Shown here piece after piece: positions 33,729 to 44,960 of a stretch of DNA of 64,000 bases (position 1 is its first letter; every line of letters begins with the position of its first letter). Source of the stretch: Quercus robur (Eukaryota; Streptophyta; Magnoliopsida; Fagales; Fagaceae); NCBI RefSeq assembly GCF_932294415.1, contig NC_065542.1, positions 44,171,942 through 44,235,941 on the forward strand, in the 5' to 3' direction. The notes under the pieces were generated by a model. That model searched no databases. It saw nothing but the letters and a program-made list of their open reading frames with translations, and was not told the origin of the DNA. A program made the position numbers and the translations under genes.

Positions 33729-33760
33729 AAAAATTGTTTCTTCTCAAGTTCAATATCACG

Positions 33761-34492
33761 AGAGAATCACTCGTCATACAAAATTTTCACAAGTTTTTCC
33801 CTTTTATAGTCTAGTGCCTCCTACGTGTTTGAGCGCTTCGACCAATGGCTCATTGATTGAACGGGTGATTCATGACCTAAAGCTTACATTGGGTCAAGCT
33901 CCAAACTAATTGTTTGTTTTGTTTTAGTATTTGTTGTGTTTTTTTGTTTTTAAAGTATGATTACATTTTAACTTTCATTATGTACGTAGGTAATTATTAA
34001 AATTCCATTTTATCCTTTCATTACGTGGCTCATGTTAGTTTTATTCATTATCTACTTTTTCTTAAGCAGTTCCATTATTTATTTATTGTAATGTTACATA
34101 TATTACAACTTTTATTACATTGGTCTTATGAACTACGTGTCACAAATTAAAAAGAGGCAATTTAAAATCCAACTATTAGATGATTGAAACCCAACAATCA
34201 CATTTGTTGTCACATCAATTTAGAAGATTTATGTAGTAAATTTGTAGTACCTTCAATATTTTCTAATTTTTTTTTCCTTTACACTATATTCTGACGGATC
34301 TTTGTATGGTATTGGCATAATTTTAAGTTTTAACCGTAGGAAAATCTTTTTGAATAATCTAAATGAGCGTTAAATAAAAAATATCTAAATTATTAATATA
34401 AAAATGTTATTAATAGTTTTCCCCTACATGTCTTTTACACTATAGTGCATCATATATTATAAGCTAAATATTCATTCAAACAAAGTTTGTTT
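33761..34492. other. AT-rich sequence, no gene seen
   Basis: Flank between the RLP pseudogene and the inverted-repeat element. No recognisable feature. Confidence 0.5.
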
Positions 34493-35652
34493 ACAAAATT
34501 GGTTGTAACTTAAGGCAACAACTTTACTCAATATCTTTTTATTGAGGGTAAATTTTGACAAATCCACCATTAGATTATATTTTTTTCTTATATCCTTCGT
34601 GATTGCAAAATTTCTAGTAAATTAAAGATCAATAGTTATGTCATCAATAAATTGTTTATATTGAAAATTTTTGTAGTTTAAAATTATGCATAACATATAA
34701 TCTTATAGATTATGTAGGGGCGGTTTTTGGGGCCTAGGCCTAGCAAGTAAGTGGTTCTGGCCCAAAAGACCCTAAACAATGAATTTGTAGAAAGTGGGTT
34801 ACAGAACTAGGGCTGGACGAAGTGAACGTTAATTAGTTGTATGCCATGCAACAGTCTGAACGTGAGAATATTTCATTTATGTCCACAAGATACCGGTCCG
34901 AGGAGACATATGAGTGCACCTCTTGCTCTGATTAAAGACTACAGAATTCTTTAATCTCTCTCTCTCTTTTTTCCCTCTAAATTTTCCGATCCCTTTTTCA
35001 TGGGGATTTCCTTCTCTTATATAGCCTCCTTAAATTGATAAGAACCTTACACTTGTTAACCATCTGAACCCTCACTTGAGTGCCTGTCCCATCGGACATC
35101 CATCTTATCTTTTTGTGAGTTGCATTGGCCAATGTAATACTGTTCGACTGTCTTCTCCACATTAATGCGACTGGAAAAGTAGCTTCCCTGCATTTAATGC
35201 GGCAGTTGTGGCTGCCCCCTGGACGTCTAATCTTTTCTTCCTCCTTCCTGCTTTCTGGGACTTATCCTTATTACCAATATTTGTTTAGAATGACTCCTTA
35301 TTATGGATAAGGTGCACGTTGGGCTTGTATTTGGCGCGTCCGATGAGACACTCCTCCTTGGACGTCTCCTTTAAAGAAGTTTGGACTTATTAGGGTTGGG
35401 CTAGCATTTGTTTTGGCGGCCCATTTCTCCCTTTGGTCGTAGTGGGACTCTGTATAGGGCCCAAGGCCCATTGTTTGACTTGGGAATTTTACCCTTACAG
35501 ATTATATAGTAAATAATATTTGATTGACACAAAATTTGACATATGTATTAAGAGCGTCAAGAACATGCAATCTGATAGTTAGATTTTCAAAATATGTAAT
35601 AATATTAATGATATTGAGTAGGGTTGTAACCTAAGGCTACAACCAATTTTGT
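34493..35652. mobile_element. Inverted-repeat (foldback/MITE-like) element carrying a solo LTR
   Basis: 34493-34535 and 35610-35652 are inverted repeats matching at 36 of 43 positions (ACAAAATTGGTTGTA and ACTCAATATC are exact). Weaker inverted similarity extends inward. The LTR at 34713-35499 lies between them. Without it the element would be about 370 bp or slightly longer. Outer ends and TSD are not resolved. Confidence 0.6.
34713..35499 (-). repeat. Solo LTR (787 bp) with GATTA target-site duplication
   Basis: It runs from TGTAGGGGCGG at 34713 to CCCTTACA at 35499, with TG/CA termini, and the perfect 5-bp duplication GATTA at 34708-34712 and 35500-35504. A TATA-like CTATATAAGAGAAGG on the minus strand (about 35026-35012) suggests minus orientation. 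No internal domain is attached, so it is the product of LTR-LTR recombination. Confidence 0.88.
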
Positions 35653-36315
35653 AGCCTAAAGTTATAACAAATTTTGTTGCTAAATTTTTTCTTTTCATAA
35701 ACCCATGAGATGCAATGGATTCTTGAAAAAAATAATACAATCATTTTTTTTAAAGAGAAAATAATAATACAATCATCTATTATTGCACATAATCAAAAAA
35801 TTTCTAAAGACTCACAAATTTACTATAGCTAAATGGAGAAGACATAAGCATCGCATAAAGTTTTACCTAATTCAAATACTTTTGAAAAATATAGCAAGAT
35901 ACATGAATGGATAGCAATGAATTTTTAAAATGTGAAGAATCATATCATAAATCATTTTCTGAGGAAGTATTAAAATTAATATTAGTAAGTTTACTTAACG
36001 ATGGAAGCAAAAAACATAAACATATTCTTAAATTTAATTGGAAAAAGGTTTAGCTCTAAACTAGTTTGGAGCTATCTTCCTCCAACCCATTATATGGTTA
36101 TTAAACAAACCATTCATGTATAATTTTAGTTATATACCCTTTTTAATGAGTTATTTGGCTTGTTTAAATGATACACGGGTATAGTCTAATAAATTGTCAC
36201 ATAGTGAGTTAGCGTAGATAACTCCAAACTGATTAGCTCTAAAAATACTAAATTGAATATCAAATCAAATGTTGCACTTACAATTTGTAATTAATCTCCC
36301 AACAATTGAATTCTC

Positions 36316-36346
<31 letters not shown>

Positions 36347-37884
36347 CCCAACAAAATAACAACAAAAAATCACACATCATTACTATCTTAAGTGAATCAC
36401 AGAGTTATAGTAAATGCAAAAATATTTCTTGTGCTATAAGTTATGACAAAGGGAACCTCAATATTGAATTTAATATAAACCAAATGGCAAAACCTAAAAA
36501 GATAAAGTGCTAGTAGATTTTAAAAAATTGCTAGTAGGTAATAAGGGTGCGCATCCAACCCATTGACCTAAAGAAATTGACTAAATATAACCCAATCTAA
36601 CACCTTGAGTTTTGTTCCTTGGACTGGTATGTGGGGTTAGGTTGGAATTTTATTTCAAGTCTCAGGTTGGGTTTTCTCAAAAAAAAAAAAAAAAAAAAAA
36701 AAAAGTCTTAGATTAGGTTGGGTTCAACCTAATAGTTTTTCAACCCATTTGACCTAACCTGACCCACCACATACACGCACACACATATTTATTATTAATA
36801 TTACTACCCTTATTTTAATTTTTTTTCTAGTTTTATTTATTTTGGCATTAAATACTTAGTTTTGAAAATTTGGAATATAATTTAACATATTATGTGAATT
36901 TTAATAATTTATTAAAAAAAGGTAATTAAATAATTAATGAAAATCCAAATTGTTACATGAAATGAAACATGTAAGCACAACCCACCAACCTAATCTGACT
37001 TGACTCCACCATGTGGATTGAAAATTCCTCAACTCGACAATCTTGAGTTAGGTTGAAAAAACTTAGATTTGGCAGCCCCCAAAAAAAAAGAGTAATCCTA
37101 ACTGGATTGCAGGCGGAATAGGTCAATTGGGTTATAGGTCCATTGTATTTTATCACATAAAAAATAAATAAAAAAACTAGATTTAAAAAATAAAAAATTC
37201 TCAATTAAAATAAAAGAAACAAAAAAATTCTCATTGCCATAAAAGAACCAAAAAAAAAAAAAAAAAAAACTAAATGTCACGAACCATGTCAAATTATGAG
37301 CCTTCTCATGTACAATTTTTCTTGTTGCATGTAAAATAATAAAAAAGTTATATTTCCTAAAACGATAATTAAAAAAAAACATCTTTACAAAAAAAAAATA
37401 CATATTAGATAAAGAAAAATAAGTAAATATTTAATATGAATTGCCCCCCAATCTACTCAATGTTAGTAGCATATTCAATACTAGAAATCTTCATACTTTA
37501 GAATTGTTATTTGCCATATATTTTCTCACCCTATTTACACTTAGCCCTACATATCCCATCATCCCAAAAATAAATAAATAAATAAAATTATTTTAAAAAG
37601 GTTCAACAAGTCATATGGGTTGACTTAATATGGGAAAATCAGGTAGAATCATGGGTCAACCCATTTTTATTCTGGATATAAAAAAATTCTCGTGTTCGAA
37701 TTGGATATTTTCTTTGGGATTTGGGTCAAGTTACTGGGCTAAGTCCAATTTTGCCAAGTCTAAAAAAATCCTTCAACCTAGCCTATGCCATATGCATACT
37801 CCTAAATAAAAATGAAACAAAAGTTAACGGATTTCCCAAGAGCACCAATTATAAGACCCAAATTTTAATTTTCATAAAAATCTA
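35653..37884. other. AT-rich intergenic region with poly(A) runs
   Basis: A runs at 36317-36343, 36679-36704 and 37252-37270. 36540-37090 contains GGGTTGGGTT- and CCAACCC-rich sequence like the interior of the hAT-like element at 31108, so it may be a decayed relative, but the ends are not resolved. No gene seen. Confidence 0.5.
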
Positions 37885-37994
37885 TAAAAATGTTGGGATA
37901 ATTATAATAAACTCACCTGTGGCTTGACCCAAAATCACTTTGTCTACCCATGGTTTGAAAAGTGTCACTTTACTTACTTGAGGTAAGTTTCGTT

Positions 37995-37996
<2 letters not shown>

Positions 37997-38070
<74 letters not shown>
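37997..38070. repeat. (TC)37 microsatellite
   Basis: 74 bases of uninterrupted TC directly inside the left TIR of the MULE-like element. Confidence 0.97.
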
Positions 38071-38076
<6 letters not shown>

Positions 38077-38429
38077 ATGGTAGCTTTGGGTCACGATGGC
38101 TTTAGTGATAACTATGGAGGAGCACGAGGTGGTTGTGTTGGGTTGGGTATGGGTTTTTAGGAGGAGCACGACATTGGGTTGGGTCTGGTTTTTGAGGAGG
38201 AGCTTGTGTTAGGTTGGGTCTAGGTTTTGAGAAGAGGCATGGCTGCATTTAGTTGGGTTTGGGGTTTAAGGAGGAGCACACCGTTTTGCGATTTGGGTCT
38301 TGGTTGTGGTCGATCTTATCTCTCTTTCCTCTTCAATTAATCTTTATGCTTCAACACCGTCGGTTATGTTTTCTTCTTCTTTTTCACTCCTATTTCTTTC
38401 TTTTGACTTTTCATTTTCTTTTCAAGGGG

Positions 38430-38690
38430 GGCAGGGCGACCATTGTAACTCACCCTCCTGGATGTGACCATAGGGGCACCCCTGTTAAGAAATGTTAGAT
38501 TGAGCCATAGTTACTATGGTCTAGGGTGACCACAGACCTCACCCTAACACCTCGAGAAAGCTGGTAATCAAGGGCTCCTCAGTAGGGATACCCAAATTCC
38601 TCCTCAGATACTCGTCCGGGCTCGAACTAGGGATTAAAAATCTGATTCACGGATCCCAACCACCAGGCCACCCCTCTCGGGGCAGTTTTT
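38430..38690 (-). mobile_element. tRNA-derived SINE inside the MULE-like element
   Basis: On the minus strand an A-box-like GTGGCCTGGTGGTTGGGAT (about 38673-38655) and a B-box GTTCGAGCCCGGACG (38627-38613) have Pol III spacing. The remaining ~180 bp is GC-rich relative to its surroundings. Ends and TSD are not sharply defined. Confidence 0.65.
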
Positions 38691-38938
38691 GATCTTGTTT
38701 CTCAAGTATTTTTATGTATTTTTTTGGTTTTTTTTTTTTTTTTTTTTTTTTTGGGAATAAAGAGACATGAAAAGGGAGCAAAAATACACATTTCTCCTTA
38801 TTTTTAATGGAGGTGGGTTATGGAAGACTAACGAAACTTGCTTCAAGTAGGTAAAACGACATTTTCAAATCATGGATAGATAAAGTGATTTTAAGCCATA
38901 CTACAGATGAGTTTATTATAATTACCCCTAAAAATTTT

Positions 38939-39180
38939 AGTTACTTTTCTCTTTTTTCTTAAATTTTTTAAAAAATATTTACTAAACCAATAGTATCCCT
39001 TAACTCTTCCCTTCAAACTTTATTGAAATGATGGTTAATTAAAACAGATAGTGTAAGTAACGGATAACAGGATCTATGTGATTATTGCTATGCAGGTTCA
39101 CATCCTCAAGTGGTTCTCATTAAAAATAAATAAAATAAAGATAAAAAAGAAAAAAAAAAAAGAAGAAGAAGAAAAGGTTT
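38939..39180. other. AT-rich spacer
   Basis: No feature other than an A/G-rich run near 39150-39175. Confidence 0.5.
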
Positions 39181-39203
39181 CACATCCCCTTCAAGTGGGC
39201 CCA

Positions 39204-39646
39204 CACGTGCACAAAAATGTGTGAGGCAGTGGTGAAATCTGTCCCCTATGTTCATGACATTACCGTATTGCCGTCGAGCTCAGGCAATCCACGTGGCACA
39301 CACACATCAAATTTCCCAAACTTTGAAGCGTTTTACTTTTTATGTTAAATGGAAATTGATAATTTTCACGGGACTTCTTGAAAACGTGTTTGTGCGCTAA
39401 ATCGTACGTTTGTTTGTTGGTTTCACATATGATATATATGCACAGCTTGTTTGTTGAGCTGTCTACATTGATGAATCCGATGCTGTGTGGTCCCCCACGT
39501 GTCACACATTTTCGTGATTACTATGTGGGACCCCACTCTTCAATTTATACTATAATAGTCCTATCTCCTACGTGGTGTCGTCGAGCCGTGTGATATACAT
39601 ATGTCCTATACTCTCTCTCTCTCTCTCTCTCACTCTACTACGTGGG
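39204..39646. promoter_or_regulatory. Cluster of five ACGTG (G-box/ABRE-type) elements
   Basis: CACGTG at 39204-39209, 39290-39295 and 39496-39501, and TACGTGG at about 39569-39575 and 39639-39645, all within 442 bp. The second reads CACGTGGC, the canonical ABRE/G-box. Such density is typical of bZIP/bHLH-bound plant promoters, but no ORF follows on either strand for several kilobases. It may be a relict promoter, a distal enhancer or the promoter of an unrecognised non-coding RNA. Confidence 0.45.
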
Positions 39647-40480
39647 ACCTTGCCTTGTCGGCTTGTCGTTGAAACTTGAGAGCACATCGTTTTGTGGGTC
39701 CTACTTCAGATAGACCTTTTTTGAATTTTCGAATTTATTACTACTATTTTTTGCTCTATTTAATTTGATTTGATGTTTTTCAGAGGCTAGGTCACATGTT
39801 ACGACTGTCCATCCAAACAAATTAAAAATAAAAACTTACAATTAATTTTAGCTCTTATTTCTTGTGGGGGTGTGTGTATATATATATATATATATAATAT
39901 TATAAGAATTATTCAGAAAAAAAAAATATTATAAGAATTTCTTTATAATATTTGTTTACTTTCTTTTAGAAAAAAAATAATGGTTATAATGTTACTTTCA
40001 CATGTAAGAATTTATATCAAACTAATTTGTTGATCAATTCAAGTTGTCAAAACTCAAAATAACTGTTGAGTAAAAAAAAAAAAAAAAATCAAAATAACTG
40101 TCTATTATGATTGATGTAGTTGAAATGTGATGTTGCAGTTAGGCAAGATGATTAGATTTTTACAAAAAAACTATGATTAGCCCACGGTCTTGGTTGAGTA
40201 AACTATGGACAAAAGTTGTTTCCATGTCAGAATTTTTGTTTTGCAAAATAAAATATTATAATTGGAGACTGACGTTTGAGATTGTACTATGGACAAAGAA
40301 TGCTATCTTATTTTATTTTACTATCTCAAAAAGTCACTTTATTGCATATACCATACCATATTATAATATCTCCTGCATCCAAAAACTCTATTTTTATTAA
40401 AATATTATTTTTTAATCTTTCTTTATTATTTATTTCTAACCGTTTTTTTTCAGACTAGGCGTGATTGAATCACATTTTCC
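39647..40480. other. AT-rich intergenic sequence
   Basis: A short (TA)n tract lies near 39877-39898. No gene seen. Confidence 0.5.
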
Positions 40481-41210
40481 TCGGCTTTCCCAACAGTCAT
40501 TTTTTTTCCTCTCTTTCTCCCTTAACCTCTAGCATTGGTTCAACACACAAAGCCACACACACACACAGACCCATGATGCACCGATCAACCTATCCAAACC
40601 CATCACCACACACACGGAGCCACACACACAAACAAACACAAACCATCAACAAAGCCACACACATAAACACAAACCACCAAACCATCAATAGAGCCACACA
40701 CACCGATCAGCAACGGCCACACACACCGAGCCACACACAAACTAGTTGGAGCCAACAATGGCCACCAGACCCACTACCCACGCCGCCGATCAGAAACCCA
40801 TGCCGCCGATTTGAAACCCAAGCCATCGAAAATACCCAGAAAATACACCGATCAACCCAGAAAAACACCCAGAAAAACCCATGATACATCGAAAATACCC
40901 AGAAAAACGTCGATTTGACCCATGATACACCGATCAACCCAGAAAACGTCGACGCCACATGATCAACCCAGAAAATACCCAGAAAAACGCCCAGATTAAC
41001 CCAAATCCAAAACCCAAAAACCATAACCCATGGCCCACCATGCTGATCCACCACTTGACCCATGATACACCGATCGGAAAAAACCACACCCACATCGAAA
41101 CAAACCCATCGAACCTATCGGAGCAAACAACAATCAGAGAGAGGAAAGGGAGAGGGAGAAAGAGAGAGAGAGAGACGAGGAGGACAGTTGAGGCTTGAGA
41201 GAGTGGGACT
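40481..41210. repeat. Low-complexity CA/ACCCAGAAAA-rich minisatellite-like region
   Basis: Irregular repeats of CACACACA, AGCCACACAC and CCCAGAAAATACAC/CGATCAACC followed by a GA-rich block (41150-41175). Apparent frames on both strands are compositional. It may be the interior of a decayed non-autonomous element. Confidence 0.6.
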
Positions 41211-41377
41211 CAGAGTGAATAAAATATGTATATATGTTTTAGAATACTGCTACAATACAATTCTGAAGTTAGAATTGTACTGTAGCACTATTGCAAAAAA
41301 ATTTGCAATAGTGGGCTTTACCATTCTTTGATGTAACCAGTTTTAAGGCTTAAAATGCCAAATTGTCCTTAGATTTG

Positions 41378-41403
41378 GCATTAGCATTCTTCAATGCTAA
41401 TGC
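41378..41403. repeat. Perfect 11-bp inverted repeat
   Basis: GCATTAGCATT and its complement AATGCTAATGC separated by CTTC, within transposon-like sequence. Confidence 0.9.
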
Positions 41404-41450
41404 TCTAAATAGCTATAATGCTATTTTAGCTATAATGCTATTTTAGCTCT

Positions 41451-41922
41451 ACCATTATACCAAAAACGGCCAAGCAACAGTGGAGGCATAGGTATAAATT
41501 TTAACTAAACTGCTACAGTGAACATCTATAGATAGATGTGCACTGTAGCAGACATCTAAAAAAAAAATTTTAATTTTTTATTCACCCCCGGGATTAAAAT
41601 AATACTGCTTTGGTTATTTTTTTCATTTCTTTTATCTCACTGTCCTCTCTCTTAGTCACTCTCAAGCTCCCATCCGAAGCTCTCACACCATTATACCAAA
41701 AACGGCCAAGCAGCAGTGGAGGCATAGGTATAAATTTTAGCTGAACTGCTACAGTGCACATTTATCTATAGATGTGCACTATACCAGACATCTAAAAAAA
41801 AAATTTTAATTTTTTATTCACCCACGAGATTAAAATAATACTGCTTTGGTTATTTTTTTTCATTTCTTTTATCTCATCGTCCTCTCTCTCAGTCACTCTC
41901 AAGCTCCCATATGAATTTCTCA
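41451..41922. repeat. Direct tandem duplication, 2 x ~236 bp
   Basis: Copies start ACCATTATACCAAAAACGG at 41451 and 41687 and are about 95% identical by eye through TAGTCACTCTCAAGCTCCCAT. They contain CTGCTACAGTG and GATGTGCACTRTA motifs. Confidence 0.92.
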
Positions 41923-42368
41923 AGCTCTCATCTCTCATCTCTCAGTTTACCGCCGCCTCAGCCCACGTTGTCCCAGCCGTCGATCGCCTCACCCTACGCC
42001 TTCCCAGCCGTTGATCACCTCACCCCACGCCGTCCCAGCCGCCGTGATTGTGGTTTTGTTTTGTTTTTTTTTTTCTATGTTGTGTTGTGGTTGCCAAAGT
42101 AGAGTGGTGGTTGTAGCCGATGATGGTGGTGGTGGTGGTGGTGGTGGTTGTGGTTGTGGTTGTGGCTGATGATATAGGTGGTTGTGGATGGTGCTGTGGA
42201 TTTTTTTTGATTGTAAGATATATTATTTTAGTGTAGAGGAAATATTATTTTATTGTGTTGAAAGCTAAAATAGATCCACTGCTGTAGCATGTGTATAGGT
42301 AAAATAAATAAAGTAACTTTTGGTGGAGCTAAAAAGCTAAATTTTTAGCTACACTGTTGTGGATGCTC
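41923..42368. mobile_element. Right part of a Harbinger-like element related to 29110-29941
   Basis: It shares with that element a Pro/Ser-rich GCCGTCCCAGCC-type block, a GGTGGTTGTGG-rich core, the AT-rich TATATTATTTTAGTG tail and the right terminus TTGTGGATGCTC, followed by TTA. The left terminus is not recognisable, probably because of the tandem duplication to its left. Confidence 0.6.
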
Positions 42369-43301
42369 TTATGTTGGGCAATATTCGGCAAATTAGGCTC
42401 AATTTTAGTTAACTCAACTACCGTAAGCAAAATTTGGCATAATCCTCCTGGTGTGGTGTGGTCCTACTAGGCACGAAGCTAGTGAACTTATATTTCGTTT
42501 TTGTGGTCTTCTTATATTTTGATTTTTAATTGAATTGAAAAAAATGGGGTGACGGGTTTGATCATTTTCCCAACACATGAATTTAGTAAAAAGAGAATTC
42601 ATCTGTTAAAAGTCTTGCAACATAACTGACATTTCTTAATGTTTTTAATGGATCTGATATTTTTATTTTGATGATAATTTAATAGTTGGGGAGAGTTGAA
42701 TTCAAACACTGCATATCTCTTTTAAAAACTTCAATAAATGCCAATTGAACTATAAAATTCTTAGTATTGATTAAGAATTTTTAACCAAAAACCTCATAAA
42801 TCTCATAAGTTATTTTATGAATTATTAGACACCTTAGATTATAACTTCTCCCCTGCCTAAAAACGGAGAAATTAGAAAAAAGTATATAACTTTTTTTTTT
42901 TTTTTTTTTGAGAAAGAAGTATATAACTATTAGTTACATTACGAGCACTAACATTAGCTTCACCAAAATAACATTTCAAAAAGATTATAACTAAACTCAC
43001 CCCAGAACATTCCTGCATTAGCTTCAACAAACTGTAAGCTAAAATAATTCTTTGAATAGTGTCTTAATACATGTATTGAGAAACTATTTGTAGCTCAACA
43101 ATCCAATTTATTTTACCATTTTATATTCTCTCTCCACAAAAAGGACTCGCAAAGCTTGAGCTCTCCCCATTGGGTAGTAATCTGGCGGTGCGTTGTCGAC
43201 AAGGATCTATTTAGGTTTGATGTGGTTGTGTTTGTCTGATCTAGAAAGTTTGAGAAAATGTTGAGTCGGGGACAGAAGACAGATAGGGGGAAGAAAAATT
43301 G
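42369..43301. other. Intergenic sequence, no gene seen
   Basis: AT-rich, with a T run near 42893-42910. Confidence 0.5.
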
Positions 43302-43690
43302 ATATTTGAATATATAAAAAAACAATAATTAAATGAAATAGTAACATAATATTAAATATGATGTAGTGGTCAAATGAAATAGAAATATAATATTAAGGGT
43401 TGTTTAGAAACAGATTATTTATTTGAAATTGATTTTTTTTTCTAAAGTATTGCAAATAGTCAAATAAAACTAAAAGTGAGCTGAAATAGTATAGTTAATA
43501 TTTAAATATAAAAAAATTAATTAAATGAAATAGTAACATAATATTAAATATGATATACTGGTCAAATGAAATAGGAATATAATATTAAGGGTTATTTGAA
43601 AATAGATTATTTGGTTGAAATTGTTTTTTTCTTTTTTAAAGTATTGCAAATAACCAAATAAAACTAAAAGTTAGTTAAAATAGTATAGTG
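43302..43690. repeat. Tandem duplication, 2 x ~194 bp
   Basis: Segments starting near 43302 and 43496 both contain AAATGAAATAGTAACATAAT, ATAATATTAAGGGTT and CAAATAAAACTAAAAGT in the same order with scattered differences. Confidence 0.88.
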
Positions 43691-44398
43691 AAACTCATGA
43701 ATAGTACCAAAAAGTGTAATAAAATCTATAAATGATAGTAAAAGTAAAGTAAATAGTAAAAGAAGCGGTTTAATATAAGTTTATTTTAAACACAATCTGA
43801 ATACGATGCACTAGCAAATTAGCTAAAAGTAATAAAAGTGAAGATTTTAATCAAAATTTAACCAAAAGTGCATTGAAGTGAGTGTGAATAGTCCAGATTA
43901 CAAAATTGGAAAATTTTCATGAAAAATTGAGAATATCTACAAGGAAGGAAGCATTCTAGAAGAAGAACAAAAAAGATGGTAGGAGCCTAGGAGGAAAGGA
44001 GAAAATATACTATTATTATTATTATTATAATAATAAGAAGTAAACAAGATTGATTAGTAATAGATTGGAGGCGCATAAACCAGACAGGTGGGGGCCATGG
44101 TGCAATGAATTAGTCACAAAAACCATCACCATTCACTCATCACCACCATTCACACACCAACCCAACCCAACCCAACTCCTTTCATCTTTTCTTCCTGAAA
44201 CAAAACCAAACAAACCCCACACGTTTCTCTTCTTTTGCAATTTGTCCCCTCCTTTCCTTTTTCTGTTGAGAACCAACCCCCTCTTAAACCCGCCACCTCT
44301 TTCCTTTGGTCCCCCCATCTTCTTCAAAAACAACTTCTGGGTCTCTGAGATTTTGTTCACAGAAAACCAAAAAAAAAAAAAAACTAGAAAGATTTTTG
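43691..44398 (+). other. Promoter and 5' UTR region of the Aux/IAA gene
   Basis: From about 44050 the sequence becomes CT/CA-rich, as is usual for a plant 5' leader. The frame of exon 1 is open upstream of ATG 44399, but no upstream in-frame ATG exists. I did not find a clear canonical auxin-response element by eye. Confidence 0.5.
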
Positions 44399-44922
44399 AT
44401 GCAGGGTGTTGTTGTTGTTCTTGGAGGTGCTACAAGAAGTGGGTCGGTATCCACTTTGTCAATGGAGGACAACAACCTAGTCTTGTCCTCTGAGGATTCT
44501 TCTAGCCCAGATGAGTCTGAGCTTGAGTTGGGTCTTGGCTTGAGCCTTGGTGGTACTGCTACTGCTTGCAAGCCCCAACAACACTATGCTAGGATTTTGA
44601 CTGCGAAGGATTTTCCTTCTGTGGGTTCTTCAGTTTCAGTTTCAGCTTCTTCTTCTTCGTCATCTTCATCTTCTTCTTGTTCCTCCTCATTGAGCAGAGC
44701 TAATGTTACTGCTGGGACCAAGAGAAGTGCTGATTCTGTTGCTGCTGCTGCTAATGGTGCCAGGTAATAAGACCTTTAGGAATTAGGATATTGTGTGTTT
44801 TTACTTGTTTATTTTCTGCTTACTGTTTTAAGTTACTTTGTAATTTCAAGGCTATTTAATTTATGTGCCTTTAATCATAATAATATTTTTCCTCAGGTTG
44901 TCAGTTCATAACTTCGATCTCT

Positions 44923-44960
<38 letters not shown>

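Larger units (their letters stand above)
32556..33760 (-). pseudogene. LRR receptor-like protein (RLP, Cf-9 type) C-terminal pseudogene
   Basis: Minus-strand blocks in order: KSILRLEILGIGNNQINDT (about 33600), ELRIFDITCNNLTGFL, then after a SINE the YDYSMTMTNKGLRIKYDKI island motif (about 33110), IDFLSNIFEGVIPE, SNNMFIGHIPSSMGKLP, LDLSRNKFSGEIPQQLTQLT and FNMSYNNLMGSIPQES (about 32830). The acidic/TM-proximal tail follows (CGNVFLRKGEGSPPLTSKK, DWKFVVIGHGSGFVIGH). That order is the C-terminal LRRs, juxtamembrane loop and TM start of plant RLP immune receptors. It contains several frameshifts and stops and two retroposon insertions, and the N-terminal LRRs are missing. No kinase follows, which fits RLP rather than RLK. 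Confidence 0.85.
37895..38928. mobile_element. MULE-like non-autonomous element (1034 bp) with ~104-bp terminal inverted repeats
   Basis: 37895-37998 and the complement of 38826-38928 align along their whole length. Both begin GGGRTAATTATAATAAACTC and end AAGTTTCGTTAGTC. Flanking 10-mers TAAAAATGTT (37885-37894) and TAAAAATTTT (38929-38938) differ at one base. Long TIRs and a 9-10-bp duplication fit the Mutator superfamily. The interior has a (TC)37 tract, a GGTTGGGT-rich repeat and a SINE. There is no transposase. Confidence 0.8.

Noticed and set aside
40465..41093. Open frames over 120 codons on both strands near 40.5-41.1 kb
   Set aside because: Low-complexity CA- and ACCCAGAA-repeat sequence; the proteins are repetitive His/Thr/Pro or Phe/Trp/Val strings with no domain.
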